DNA from: DASWJZ01 sp963739005
Lineage (GTDB): Bacteria; Pseudomonadota; Alphaproteobacteria; Rhizobiales; Afifellaceae
Length of the DNA stretch: 64,000 nucleotides
Reading direction: 5' to 3'
Assembly: GCA_963739005.1 (NCBI GenBank)
Contig: CAVTYQ010000004.1
Span: forward strand, 310,001 to 374,000
The notes beneath the pieces are model-generated. The model ran no database searches, was not told where the DNA came from, and was given only the letters and a program-made list of their open reading frames with translations. This document shows, piece after piece, positions 33,914 to 43,135 of this stretch. The translations under genes were made by a program, and so were the position numbers. Within the stretch, counting starts at the first letter, position 1. Each line of letters begins with the position of its first letter.

Positions 33914-34035
33914 CGGTGCATTCGAGATTTCGCCCGGACCCTTGGACCGGACGGACCACTCAAGCGCCTACTCCTTCGTAATCGCCAGTCGCGCCACGAG
34001 CGTAAGGCCAGAGGCGCCGTCTATGAGTGCACGCC

Positions 34036-34521
34036 CTAGAGCTTCTCCAGGATCTGCGCGGCCGAGCTGACCGCCGTCTGTCCGGGCTTGTCCTCGACGG
34101 CCACAGCCGTCACCACGCCGTCGTCCACGATCATCGCGAATCGGCGCGCCCGCGTGCCCATGCCTGTTCCTGAGCCGTCGAAGGAAAGGCCCGTCTGGTT
34201 GATGAGCTCAAGATTGCCGTCAGAGACGAAGCGGACCTTGCCCTTCGCGCCGCTCGCCTCTGCCCAGGCGCGCAAAACGTGCGTGTCGTTGGTCGAAAGC
34301 ACCACGATCTCGTCCACGCCCTTGGCGAGAATGGCGTCACGGTTCTCGATGAAGCCGGGAAGGTGGTTGCGGTGGCAGGTCGGCGTGAAGGCGCCGGGCA
34401 TGCCGACGAGCACGACCTTGCGTCCTGAAAAGAGCGCGTCGGTGGAGAGCTTGTCCGGTCCGCTCTCGCCCGGCTCGAAGAGCCCGGCCTGAGGAATGCG
34501 GTCGCCGACGGAAATGGTCAT
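34036..34521 (-). CDS. Peroxiredoxin, Prx5 type
   Basis: 161 residues. It reduces hydrogen peroxide and organic peroxides using glutathione/glutaredoxin or thioredoxin. The peroxidatic C49 lies in PGAFTPTCHRNHLPGF. The RARRFAMIVDDGVV section and the length are those of the Prx5/PMP20 group. No second cysteine is present, so it is a 1-Cys enzyme that needs an outside thiol. The gap 33914-34035 between it and the convergent DadA gene holds nothing I recognise. Confidence 0.95.
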   Translation of the reverse strand: MTISVGDRIPQAGLFEPGESGPDKLSTDALFSGRKVVLVGMPGAFTPTCHRNHLPGFIENRDAILAKGVDEIVVLSTNDTHVLRAWAEASGAKGKVRFVSDGNLELINQTGLSFDGSGTGMGTRARRFAMIVDDGVVTAVAVEDKPGQTAVSSAAQILEKL

Positions 34522-34572
34522 CGAATTCTCCGTGAGTGGGATGAATTGTGGAAAGCGCCTGGAGCCGACGCT

Positions 34573-35373
34573 CTACTTGATCTCGACCGCCTTCTCTATC
34601 GCCTCGCCGCCGGAGACGGCAACGAAGTTGAAGCTCTGCCCGACAAGCGGCACATCGGCCGGCCGGCCGGCGAGCCGGAGGCGGTAACGCGAGAGGCCTT
34701 CCGCGCGTTCCACGAAGGAAGGCTGACCGATGAACCAGCCTTCCGGGGGGTCGGCGAAGAGGTCCATGTAGGAGGAATCGGGCATGCGCACGTCGATGAG
34801 GAGCGCGTTCCCCTCCGCCGCTACGGTCTCGATGTCGAAGCGGCCGGGCTCCGCCGCCCGCGGGACGCGCGGCGCGAAGCTCGCAATGCGCGCGGCAGAG
34901 AGCGCATCGGGCGTGGCCGAGGACGTCACCTCCGCGCTGGCGCGGGTCGGGATGCAGACGTCCGAGCAGACTCCGAAATTCGCGTTGATGCGAAGCACCA
35001 CGGGCTTCTCTGTATCGCGCGGCGCAATGACGAGCGGAAAGACGACTTCGTCCGTGTAGACGAGCGAAACGCTTGCCCCATCGTCGTGACGGACGGGCGC
35101 CGGGTAGCGCACCTCGACATTGGCCACGTTCTCCGATCCGGAAAAATCGAAGATCGGCGGCACGCCGGCCTCGCCGGGATTTTTCCAATAGGTGTACCAG
35201 CCGGGCTCCAACGCCATCTCGATCCCGCCGGCGATTTGGCCGTTCGCCGGCTCCGCCAGGAGCAGGCGGAGCCGCGCCTCATCCGCCTCGGTCCAGGCGG
35301 AATGGGCGGCCTCGGCTGCGGTCGGAAGCGCGAGTGCGGCGATTGAGACGATGCGGATCGCTATTGCGGACAT
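34573..35373 (-). CDS. Exported DsbD N-terminal-domain protein
   Basis: 266 residues from ATG 35373; the frame opens earlier, but the signal peptide (SAIAIRIVSIAALALPTAAEA) begins here. The mature protein resembles the periplasmic thiol-exchange domain of DsbD, with WYTYWKNPGEAG and the redox pair C136-SDV-C140 in NFGVCSDVCIP. No transmembrane part of DsbD is present, so it must work with a separate membrane electron carrier such as CcdA, or in copper/cytochrome thiol handling. It lies 51 bp upstream of the peroxiredoxin gene; both are thiol-redox proteins. Confidence 0.85.
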   Translation of the reverse strand: MSAIAIRIVSIAALALPTAAEAAHSAWTEADEARLRLLLAEPANGQIAGGIEMALEPGWYTYWKNPGEAGVPPIFDFSGSENVANVEVRYPAPVRHDDGASVSLVYTDEVVFPLVIAPRDTEKPVVLRINANFGVCSDVCIPTRASAEVTSSATPDALSAARIASFAPRVPRAAEPGRFDIETVAAEGNALLIDVRMPDSSYMDLFADPPEGWFIGQPSFVERAEGLSRYRLRLAGRPADVPLVGQSFNFVAVSGGEAIEKAVEIK

Positions 35374-35467
35374 GGATTTCGACCCTAGTTTACATAAGCG
35401 CCGCGTCGTCAGAGCGTCGCCCCCTCGACGCCTATCCAACTTCGGATGGGATTGGTAGCATTTGCGA

Positions 35468-36067
35468 ATGAAGACGGGCACGCCACCCCAGGGCTTTCTC
35501 GACGGACAGCTTCTGATCGCAATGCCGAGCATGGCCGACAAGCGGTTCGCCCGGTCCGTCGTCTATATTTGCGCGCACTCCGGCGACGGCGCCATGGGCA
35601 TCGTCATCAACAAGCTGGCAGGCGACGTGACTTTCCGCGACCTCCTGGTCCAACTCGACATCGTGCAGGCGCGAAACGAGCCGGATCTTCCCGGCGGCGT
35701 CGACAACGTGCGCGTCCACCGCGGTGGACCGGTCGAGACGGGCCGCGGTTTTGTGCTGCATTCCTCCGACTTCTTCCTCGAGAACGCCACCCTGCCGATC
35801 GCCGAAGGCGTCTGCCTGACGGCGACGCTGGAGATTCTGCGCGCGATCTCCGACGGGCGCGGGCCGGACCGCGCACTCCTTGCGCTCGGCTACGCCGGCT
35901 GGCGTCCCGGGCAGCTCGAATTCGAGATCCAGTCGAACGGATGGCTCCACAGCCAGGCCGATTGCGACATCCTCTTCGACGACGACATCAACGCCAAATA
36001 CGATCGCGCGCTCGCCAAGATCGGCGTTGAGCCCGCGATGCTCTCGGTCGAGGCCGGGCACGCGTAG
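35468..36067 (+). CDS. YqgE/AlgH family protein
   Basis: 199 residues. The family pattern is full length: GFLDGQLLIAMPSMADKRF near the N-terminus, VVYICAHSGDGAMGIVINK, the FLHSSDFF-like HSSDFFLE section and LALGYAGWRPGQLE. AlgH was named for an effect on alginate regulation in Pseudomonas, but the biochemical role is unknown. ATG 35468 is chosen over an in-frame TTG at 35462. Divergent from the DsbD-like gene across 94 bp. Confidence 0.93.
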   Translation: MKTGTPPQGFLDGQLLIAMPSMADKRFARSVVYICAHSGDGAMGIVINKLAGDVTFRDLLVQLDIVQARNEPDLPGGVDNVRVHRGGPVETGRGFVLHSSDFFLENATLPIAEGVCLTATLEILRAISDGRGPDRALLALGYAGWRPGQLEFEIQSNGWLHSQADCDILFDDDINAKYDRALAKIGVEPAMLSVEAGHA

Positions 36068-36075
36068 GTTTGAGT

Positions 36076-39006
36076 TCAGCTCGCGCGGGCGACCGCCGGC
36101 CGCCGCCGCACCATCTGCTGCACCATCTGCGCCGTCATCGGCCGCCCATAGACGAAGCCCTGCGCGTATTCGCAGCCGGCCTCGGCGAGTTCCATGACCT
36201 CCGCTTCGGTCTCCGCACCCTCTGCCACGACTTCCATGCCGAGATCGTGGGCGAGCGTGACGATCGAACGGAGCAGGATCGCGCGGGTCGGCGAGCCGTT
36301 CGGGCGCACGAACGACTTGTCGATCTTGATCGTGTCGAAGGGGAAGCGCTGAAGGTAGGAGAGCGCCGAGTAGCCGGTGCCGAAATCGTCAAGCGCCAGC
36401 CCGGCGCCTAGCTCGCGCAAACGGGTAAGGACTTTCGCCGAATACTCCGGATTTTGCATCACCAGGGATTCGGTGATCTCGAGCTTCAGCGTCTCCGGCG
36501 CGACCCCGGTCCGCGCGATCACCGCCTTCACGTCGTTCAGGAGGTCGTGGCGCAGGAGCTGCCGGCTTGAAACGTTGATCGAGACGAAGGGAAGCGGCGC
36601 GTTCGAGAGCGCGTTCTGCCAGGATGCGAGCTCGCGTGCGGCATGCTCGAGCACGTAAAGCCCAAGCTGCACGATCAGCCCGCTCTCCTCCGCGGCGGCG
36701 ATGAATTCCTTCGGCGGAATGCGCCCGTGCAGCGGATGCTCCCAACGCGTCAGCGCCTCGAAGCCCGCGATCGAGTTGTCCTCCAGACGCACGATCGGCT
36801 GGTAGACGATGTCGATGTTTCCCGCCTCAAGCGCCTTCCTGAGCTCGCTGTCGAGGTCGATCCGCCGGCTGCGCATTCCAAACGCCGGCTCATAGAACTG
36901 GATGTAGTCGCCGCCGTAGCGCTTGGCCTGATAGACGGCAGCCTCGGCGCGGCGGATCTGCTCTTCCGCCGTCCCCTCGTTGGTCGACGGCGCGATGCCG
37001 ACCGAGGCCGTCAGGAAGACGTCGTGGTCGCCGATGGAGATGGCGGCCTTGATGGTGCGGATGAGCTCGCGGGTGAATTGCTCGATGGCGTCGGGCTCGG
37101 TTTCAGACAAGAGGAGCAGCGCAAAGGAATCGCCGTGCAATCGCGTCAGCGAGTCCTGCAGCGGTAGCATCCTGACGACGCGCCGCGACAGCGCGAGCAG
37201 CACCGAATCGCCGACCGAGTGGCCGAACTGGGTGTTCACGTCCTTGAAGGAATCGAGGTCGAAGACGATGACGCTCGGCGCGGCGATGCGTTCGAGTCGG
37301 GCGCGCGTCAACGCGAATTCAAGCCGGTCGAGGAGGATCTGCCGGTTCGGCAGGCCGGTCAGGTTGTCGTGGACGGCGTCGTGCAGGAGCCGCTCTTCCG
37401 CGAGCTTCTGGTCGGTGATGTCGGCGATCGTGCCGGAACAGCGCATGACCTCGCCGTCGGAGCCGACGATTGGGCGCGCCCGGATGCCGAACCAGAGGAA
37501 GTGTCCGTCCTCGGCGCGCATGCGGAAATCGAGGTTGATCCGCCCGCGCCGCTGGTTGACGACGGCGTCGAGCATGGCGCGAAAGAGATCGCGCTCGCTT
37601 GGATGGATGATGCCGAGCCAGTTGCGCGCCGGGCCATCGAGCGCGCCGCGTTTGAAGCCGAGCACCTGCTCGATGTCGCGGCTGGTCTCGATGCGGTCAC
37701 GCGCCGCATCCCAGTCCCAGATCGAATGACCGGCGCCGACAAGTGCCAGCGCCTTCTGTTCCGCGTCGCTGATCAGCCCCTGTGCGATCGCGCCGCCGGC
37801 GAAGGCGTGCTGCATGATGGTGAAGGCGATCAGCATCACGACGAGGACAAGTCCGCCGGCGAGCGCCGGCTGCACGACCGAGTGGTCGATGCGCCCGGTC
37901 ACCGCGAGCCAAGCCGCCGCCACCCAGAAGAGCAGGATAAGCCAGGTCGGGATCAGCATGATCGCGCGGTCAAAGCCGCGGATCGCAAGCCAGACGATGA
38001 CGCCGATACCGACCACCGCCGTCAGCCCGAGCGAGATGCGCGCGATCCCTGCGGCGACGCTCGGATCGATCGCGATCACGCCGGCGAGGAGAGCAAGCCC
38101 GATCAGCCAGAGGACGGCGACATGGCTGTAGCGGACGTGCCAGCGGTGCAGGTGAAGATACGTGTAGAGGAAGACGAGGAGCGCACCGGCGAGCACGACC
38201 TCTGTGCCGGCGCGCCACGTTGCCATGTGCCCGCTCGAGCTTTGGAAGACGCGGCTCCAGAAGCCGAAGTCGATTGAGATGTAGGCGAAGACGGCCCATG
38301 CGAGCGCCGCCGTCGCCGGGAACATGGCCGTGCCTTTGACCACGAAGAGCACGCTCAGGAAGAGCGCGAGCAGCCCGGCAATTCCGAGCACCACGCCGCG
38401 ATAGAGCGTATAGCTGTTCACCATGCTCTCGTACGCGTCGGGCCGCCAGAGATGGATTTCCGGGAGCTGCGGGTCGCTGAGCTCGGCGACGTAGGTGACG
38501 ATTGCGCCTGGGTCGAGCGTGATGCGGAAGATGTCGGCTTCGCTGCTCGCCTGCCGTTCCGGCGCGAACCCCTCGCTCGGCGTCACCGCGCGGACCCGCT
38601 CCCAGCCGAGATCGGGCCAGATCAGCCCCGACCCGACGAGGCGGTAGTGCGGGATGACGATCAGCCGTTCGAGCTGCTCGTCGGACGGGTTGGCGAGCGC
38701 GAAGACGATCCAGTCCGACGCGCCTTCGGGGTTCTCCGCCGGAACCTCGATGCGACGGACGATCCCGTCCGCTCCCGGCGCGGTCGAAACCTGGATGCGG
38801 TCGCCCTGGTTCGTGTAGCGGTCGAACGAGGCGCCAAGGTCGACAACCGGATCGTCAACTTGCAGCGAGACGGCGTCGAGCGCGAAAGCGCGGCCGGCTA
38901 TGAGGAGGGCGGCGACGGCGAGGAAAATGCGCGTGAGAGTGAGTCCAGCGCGCAACGCGCCACCTCCGGAACGGTCTGTATGCAAAGCTGTAATGCCCGT
39001 CGGCAC
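36076..39006 (-). CDS. Seven-TM sensor with PAS, degenerate GGDEF and EAL domains
   Basis: 976 residues. A signal peptide and a periplasmic beta domain (about 45-195) precede seven transmembrane helices (about 200-405), then a PAS domain (420-535), a GGDEF domain (540-700) and an EAL domain (725-965). The GGDEF signature is H624GDSF628, so cyclase activity is probably lost. The EAL site looks active: E750ALTRWEHP, NVSSRQL, EITES, DDFGTGYS, IDKSF and EGAETE. I predict a membrane cyclic-di-GMP phosphodiesterase whose GGDEF domain may only bind GTP. The layout resembles 7TMR-DISM sensors. Its stop lies eight bases beyond the convergent yqgE stop. Confidence 0.92.
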   Translation of the reverse strand: MPTGITALHTDRSGGGALRAGLTLTRIFLAVAALLIAGRAFALDAVSLQVDDPVVDLGASFDRYTNQGDRIQVSTAPGADGIVRRIEVPAENPEGASDWIVFALANPSDEQLERLIVIPHYRLVGSGLIWPDLGWERVRAVTPSEGFAPERQASSEADIFRITLDPGAIVTYVAELSDPQLPEIHLWRPDAYESMVNSYTLYRGVVLGIAGLLALFLSVLFVVKGTAMFPATAALAWAVFAYISIDFGFWSRVFQSSSGHMATWRAGTEVVLAGALLVFLYTYLHLHRWHVRYSHVAVLWLIGLALLAGVIAIDPSVAAGIARISLGLTAVVGIGVIVWLAIRGFDRAIMLIPTWLILLFWVAAAWLAVTGRIDHSVVQPALAGGLVLVVMLIAFTIMQHAFAGGAIAQGLISDAEQKALALVGAGHSIWDWDAARDRIETSRDIEQVLGFKRGALDGPARNWLGIIHPSERDLFRAMLDAVVNQRRGRINLDFRMRAEDGHFLWFGIRARPIVGSDGEVMRCSGTIADITDQKLAEERLLHDAVHDNLTGLPNRQILLDRLEFALTRARLERIAAPSVIVFDLDSFKDVNTQFGHSVGDSVLLALSRRVVRMLPLQDSLTRLHGDSFALLLLSETEPDAIEQFTRELIRTIKAAISIGDHDVFLTASVGIAPSTNEGTAEEQIRRAEAAVYQAKRYGGDYIQFYEPAFGMRSRRIDLDSELRKALEAGNIDIVYQPIVRLEDNSIAGFEALTRWEHPLHGRIPPKEFIAAAEESGLIVQLGLYVLEHAARELASWQNALSNAPLPFVSINVSSRQLLRHDLLNDVKAVIARTGVAPETLKLEITESLVMQNPEYSAKVLTRLRELGAGLALDDFGTGYSALSYLQRFPFDTIKIDKSFVRPNGSPTRAILLRSIVTLAHDLGMEVVAEGAETEAEVMELAEAGCEYAQGFVYGRPMTAQMVQQMVRRRPAVARAS

Positions 39007-39073
39007 GCTTCACAAGCCGACAGAATCCGGCGCCGAAGTGGCGGGACGGCCGGAAATCCGGGCAAAAAGACGG

Positions 39074-39658
39074 CTAGCCGAGCGGGTCGTCCGCAAGCAG
39101 CGCGAAGACGATATGGTCCTGCCAGCGGCCGTTGATGCACACGAGGCCGCGCGCCAGCCCCTCGCGGCGAAAGCCGATCTGCTCAAGCAGTTTTATGGAG
39201 GGCGCGTTGTGCGGCAGGCAGGCGGCTTCCAGGCGGTGCAGGCGCAATGCCCCGAAGGCGAACGGGGCGATCGCCTTGACCGCCGCGGTCATGTGGCCGC
39301 GCCCGGCGTGGCGCTCGCCCATCCAGTAGCCGAGCGTCGCGGTTTGGGTCATGCCGCGCGTGACGTTCGAGATCGTGATTCCGCCGAGCAGCGCGTAGTC
39401 CTTCTGGCGGAAGATGAAGAACGGATAGGCGCGATCCTCGTGCACCTCGGCATGATACCGACGGATGCGGCGGCGGAACGCGGTGCGCGTCAGATCGTCG
39501 GCCGGCCAGGTCGGCTCCCACGGCGTCAGGAAAGCGCGGCTTTCGGCGCGGAGCGCCGTCCAGGTCGGATAGTCGGCAAGGCTCGGCATGCGCAAAAAGA
39601 GCCTGTCGCCCGGGATGACCGGCGTCTCGAAGGCTGTTGTGGCGCGCAGGAATGCCAT
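39074..39658 (-). CDS. GNAT family N-acetyltransferase, RimJ/RimL-like
   Basis: 194 residues from ATG 39658, starting one base after the end of the M16 peptidase gene. RimJ-type features are LRMPSLADYPTWTALRAESRAFLTPWEP in outline, GYWMGERHAGRGHMTAA (acetyl-CoA loop) and LEAACLPHNAPSIKLLEQIGF. RimJ and RimL acetylate ribosomal protein N-termini, but substrates of relatives differ. The trio thrC-M16 peptidase-GNAT is translated as one coupled unit here. Confidence 0.88.
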   Translation of the reverse strand: MAFLRATTAFETPVIPGDRLFLRMPSLADYPTWTALRAESRAFLTPWEPTWPADDLTRTAFRRRIRRYHAEVHEDRAYPFFIFRQKDYALLGGITISNVTRGMTQTATLGYWMGERHAGRGHMTAAVKAIAPFAFGALRLHRLEAACLPHNAPSIKLLEQIGFRREGLARGLVCINGRWQDHIVFALLADDPLG

Positions 39659-39659
39659 T

Positions 39660-40940
39660 TCACCAGCCCACGGCGCTCTTCTGCCCGGCCATCGTCGCGG
39701 CAATCGCGTCGACGCTCGGAAGCTCCTTCACCGGGCCGATGGCGGCAAGCGTCGGTGGGCTGTTCAACAAGCTAGCGGCGAAGCCAGCGAGATCGGCTTC
39801 GCCGACCGCGTCGACCCGTTCCACCATTTCTTCGAGCGAAAGCGCGCGGTCGTGGACGAGGATGTGCCGGGCCATCTGTCCGGCGCGCGCGATCGGGCTC
39901 TCAAGCGTCATCAGCAGACCGGCGCGAAGCTGCGTCTTGGCGCGTCCGAGCTCGACCGCCGTGACGCCGTCCGACATCTTGCCAAGCTCGTCGAGGACAA
40001 CGCGCACCAGTTCCTCGATATCCTCTTCCGACGTCGCCGCCTGAATGCCGAAGACGCCGGTGTCCGTGAACGGCCAGTAGAACGAGTAGATGGAATAGCA
40101 GAGTCCGCGGCGCTCGCGCACCTCCTGAAAGAGGCGTGAGGCCATGCCGCCGCCGAGAATCGCCGAGAAGATGTGCGACGTGGTGAACGCGCGGTCCATG
40201 TAGGTCGGTGCCGGGAACCCAAGCAGGATCTGCGCCTCCTTGATGGCGCGTGGCTCCTTGCGCTCGCCGCCGCGATAGAGGCCCGGCTCGGCCGGCGCGG
40301 ACTTGCGGTCCGAGAGCCGCCCGAGGTGCTCCTCGGCGCGCCGCACCACCTCCGCGTGGTCGACGTTTCCGGCCGCGGCGATGACGATCTGCGGGCCGCA
40401 ATAATGGGCGCCGAGGAAGCGGCGGAGATCATCGGACGTATGCGAGCGGATCGAGTTGGGCGTGCCGAGCACTGTGCGGCCGATCGCCTGCCCTGGAAAG
40501 GCGGCCTCCTGGAAGAGCTCGAACACCCAATCCTCCGGCACGTCCTGCGCGGCGCCGATCTCCTGCAGGATCACATGCTGCTCGAGCTCAAGCTCGTCGG
40601 GATCGAGGAGCGGATCGGAGACGATGTCGCCGAGCACGTCGAGCCCGAGCGCGAGATCGTCTTTCAGGAGGCGGAGATAGTAGGTGGTGTGGTCGACGCT
40701 CGTCTCCGCGTTCATTTCCCCGCCGACCGCTTCGATCGTCTCGGCGATATCGCGCGCGCTCCGCCGCGTGGTGCCCTTGAAGGCCATGTGCTCGAGAAGG
40801 TGCGAGATGCCGTGCTCGCGCTTCGCCTCCGAGCGCGCCCCCGCGCCGATCCACAGCCCAAGCGCCAGGCTTTCGAGATGCGGCATGTTGTGGGTGACGA
40901 CGGTGATGCCGTTTTTGAGGCGGGAGAGTTCGACGCTCAT
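39660..40940 (-). CDS. M16 family zinc peptidase (mitochondrial processing peptidase-like)
   Basis: 426 residues. The inverted zinc motif HxxEH is H47-LLE50-H51 in HGISHLLEHMAFKGT, and the distal Glu lies in the ETIEAVGGEMNAETS region near 75. The C-terminal half is the inactive partner domain, with LFQEVRERRGLCYSIYS as the conserved substrate-binding piece. It is close to the bacterial relatives of mitochondrial MPP-beta. The ATG overlaps the thrC stop (ATGA). Cytosolic peptide degradation is likely; no signal peptide is seen. Confidence 0.93.
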   Translation of the reverse strand: MSVELSRLKNGITVVTHNMPHLESLALGLWIGAGARSEAKREHGISHLLEHMAFKGTTRRSARDIAETIEAVGGEMNAETSVDHTTYYLRLLKDDLALGLDVLGDIVSDPLLDPDELELEQHVILQEIGAAQDVPEDWVFELFQEAAFPGQAIGRTVLGTPNSIRSHTSDDLRRFLGAHYCGPQIVIAAAGNVDHAEVVRRAEEHLGRLSDRKSAPAEPGLYRGGERKEPRAIKEAQILLGFPAPTYMDRAFTTSHIFSAILGGGMASRLFQEVRERRGLCYSIYSFYWPFTDTGVFGIQAATSEEDIEELVRVVLDELGKMSDGVTAVELGRAKTQLRAGLLMTLESPIARAGQMARHILVHDRALSLEEMVERVDAVGEADLAGFAASLLNSPPTLAAIGPVKELPSVDAIAATMAGQKSAVGW

Positions 40941-42340
40941 CAGACGTGCTCGGTCGCGGCGATTCCCGCCTCGACCGCCTGCTCGACGGCGGCGAGGTCG
41001 GCGGCAAGAGTGCGGTAGGATTCCTTCCGGGTCAGGATGGCGCGCGCCCATTCGGGAAGCTCCGGACGGGCGCCGGTCGCCGCGGCGACGGCGTCGGGAA
41101 ATTTCGCCGGGTGCGCGGTCGCGAGCGTCACCATCGGGGTCTTGCCGAGATGACGCTCCGCCACCGAGACGCCGACGGCGGTGTGCGGATCGACGAGAGC
41201 GCCGTCGTCATGGAAAAGGCGGGCGATCGTGGCGGCGGTCGCAGCCTCGTCGGCGCTTCCCGACGCGAACACCTCGCCGAGCTTCTTTCGCGCCGCCTCC
41301 GAAAGCGTGAAGCCGCCCGACTGCGAAAGCCCCGCCATCAGGCCGCGCACGGCAGCGTCGTCGCGCTCCTCCGCGTCGAAGAGCAGCCGCTCGAAATTCG
41401 AGGAGACCTGGATGTCCATGGAGGGCGAGGTGGTCGCGGTCACGCCGCGCACCTCGTAGCGTCCGGTCTTCAGCGTGCGGTCGAGGATGTCGTTGACGTT
41501 CGTCGCGACGATGAGCCGCTCGATCGGAAGTCCCATGCGCTTCGCCGCGTATCCGGCGAAGATGTTGCCGAAATTTCCCGTCGGCACAGTGAAGGAGACG
41601 GCGCGGTGCGGGGCGCCGAGCGAGACGGCGGCGGTGAAGTAGTAGACGATCTGCGCGACGATGCGGCCCCAGTTGATCGAATTCACGCCGGAAAGACGGA
41701 CGCGGTCACGGAAGCGCGCGTCGTTGAACATCGCCTTCACCAGCGCCTGGCAGTCGTCGAAATTTCCCTCGATCGCGATCGCCTGCACGTTCTTCTCGCG
41801 CGCCGTCGTCATCTGCCGCCGCTGCACCGGAGAGACGCGGCCGTCGGGAAAGAGGATCGCGATGTCGGTGCGCTTCCTCCCGCGAAACGCCTCGATCGCC
41901 GCTCCGCCGGTGTCGCCAGAGGTCGCGCCCACGATCGTCGCGCGCTCGTCACGCTCGGAGAGTACGTGGTCCATGAGCCGGGCGAGGAACTGCATCGCCA
42001 GGTCCTTGAAGGCGAGGGTCGGCCCATGGAAGAGCTCAAGCAGGAAATGGTTCTGCCCGATCTGGGCGAGCGGCGCGACCGCGTCGTGGCGGAAGGTCAG
42101 ATAGGCATCGTCGATCATGCGCTTCAGCGCCGCGGCGGGGACCTCGCCGCCGGTGAACCGGCTGATGATCTGGAAGGCGGTCTCCGCGTAGGAGAGGCCG
42201 GAAAGCGCCGCGATCTCGTCCTTCGTCAGCGCCGGCCAGGTCTCCGGGAGGTAGAGCCCGCCGTCGCGCGCGAGTCCCGCGAGCACGACGTCGCGAAAAC
42301 CGAGCGCCGGCGCCTCGCCGCGGGTCGAAACATAACGCAC
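40940..42340 (-). CDS. thrC: Threonine synthase
   Basis: 466 residues. This PLP enzyme turns O-phosphohomoserine into threonine. The PLP lysine is K112 in HGPTLAFKDLAMQF, and the phosphate-binding loop is VPTGNFGNIFAGY. The N-terminus MRYVSTRGEAPALGFRDVVLAGLARDGGLYLP in outline is standard. With thrB at 27.6 kb the window encodes the last two steps of threonine synthesis, though not in one operon. Confidence 0.97.
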   Translation of the reverse strand: MRYVSTRGEAPALGFRDVVLAGLARDGGLYLPETWPALTKDEIAALSGLSYAETAFQIISRFTGGEVPAAALKRMIDDAYLTFRHDAVAPLAQIGQNHFLLELFHGPTLAFKDLAMQFLARLMDHVLSERDERATIVGATSGDTGGAAIEAFRGRKRTDIAILFPDGRVSPVQRRQMTTAREKNVQAIAIEGNFDDCQALVKAMFNDARFRDRVRLSGVNSINWGRIVAQIVYYFTAAVSLGAPHRAVSFTVPTGNFGNIFAGYAAKRMGLPIERLIVATNVNDILDRTLKTGRYEVRGVTATTSPSMDIQVSSNFERLLFDAEERDDAAVRGLMAGLSQSGGFTLSEAARKKLGEVFASGSADEAATAATIARLFHDDGALVDPHTAVGVSVAERHLGKTPMVTLATAHPAKFPDAVAAATGARPELPEWARAILTRKESYRTLAADLAAVEQAVEAGIAATEHV

Positions 42341-42454
42341 CCTTCAAGCTCTCCCGTCCCTAGCAGGCGGCTTGAGCGTATAGTCCCGGATTGAGCCGGG
42401 CAAGCATGGGCGGCCGCCCTTGCCGCGACGCGAAAGCCTGCTAAACGGGCGGCC

Positions 42455-43135
42455 ATGCTCATTATTTTCGACTGCGACGGCGTGCTCATCGATTCGGAGA
42501 TTCTTTCGGCGGAGGTGGACGCCGCGATTCTCGGCGAATACGGCTACGAGATATCGGCGGCGGAACTCGCGCACCGCTTCGCCGGCATCACCACCGAGGG
42601 TATCTTTCGGATGGTCGGCGAGGAGATCGGCCTCGGTTTTCCCGACGATGTCGTCAACCGCGCCAAGCGCGAGACCGACATCAGGCTGAAACGGGACGTC
42701 GTGCCGATCCCCGGCGTCCATGAGATGCTCGACGCGCTCGACGATCCGCGCTGCATCTGCTCGAACTCCCGGCTGGCGCGGCTCGAGGTGTCGCTGGCCA
42801 AGGTCGACCTCTGGGACCGCTTCCGCCCTTATGTCTTCTCCGCCCAGGAGGTTGGCACGAAGCGCGGCAAGCCGGCGCCCGATGTTTTCCTCCATGCGGC
42901 GAACATCTTCGAGACCGACCCGGCTGATGCCATCGTGATCGAGGATTCCGTTACCGGCATCACCGGGGCGGTCGCCGCGGGAATGCGCGTGATCGGCTTC
43001 ACCGGCGCGTCGCATTCGTGGCCCGGCCACGGCGAGACGCTGATGGACGCCGGTGCGCTAACCGTCGTGCGCCGTCTCGCGGAGGTGCCGCCGACGCTCG
43101 AGGCGTTGCGCGAATGGCGTCAGCCGGTGAGCTGA
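42455..43135 (+). CDS. HAD-IA family phosphatase (Gph/YieH-like)
   Basis: 226 residues. Motif I is D6-C-D8-GVLIDSE, motif II is in CSNSRL, motif III in GKPAPDVFLHAA, and the terminal metal Asp in VIEDSVTGITGA. These HAD hydrolases remove phosphate from small metabolites such as 6-phosphogluconate or phosphoglycolate; the substrate is unknown here. A helical cap lies between motifs I and II. It overlaps the following 2H gene by 22 nt. Confidence 0.9.
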   Translation: MLIIFDCDGVLIDSEILSAEVDAAILGEYGYEISAAELAHRFAGITTEGIFRMVGEEIGLGFPDDVVNRAKRETDIRLKRDVVPIPGVHEMLDALDDPRCICSNSRLARLEVSLAKVDLWDRFRPYVFSAQEVGTKRGKPAPDVFLHAANIFETDPADAIVIEDSVTGITGAVAAGMRVIGFTGASHSWPGHGETLMDAGALTVVRRLAEVPPTLEALREWRQPVS

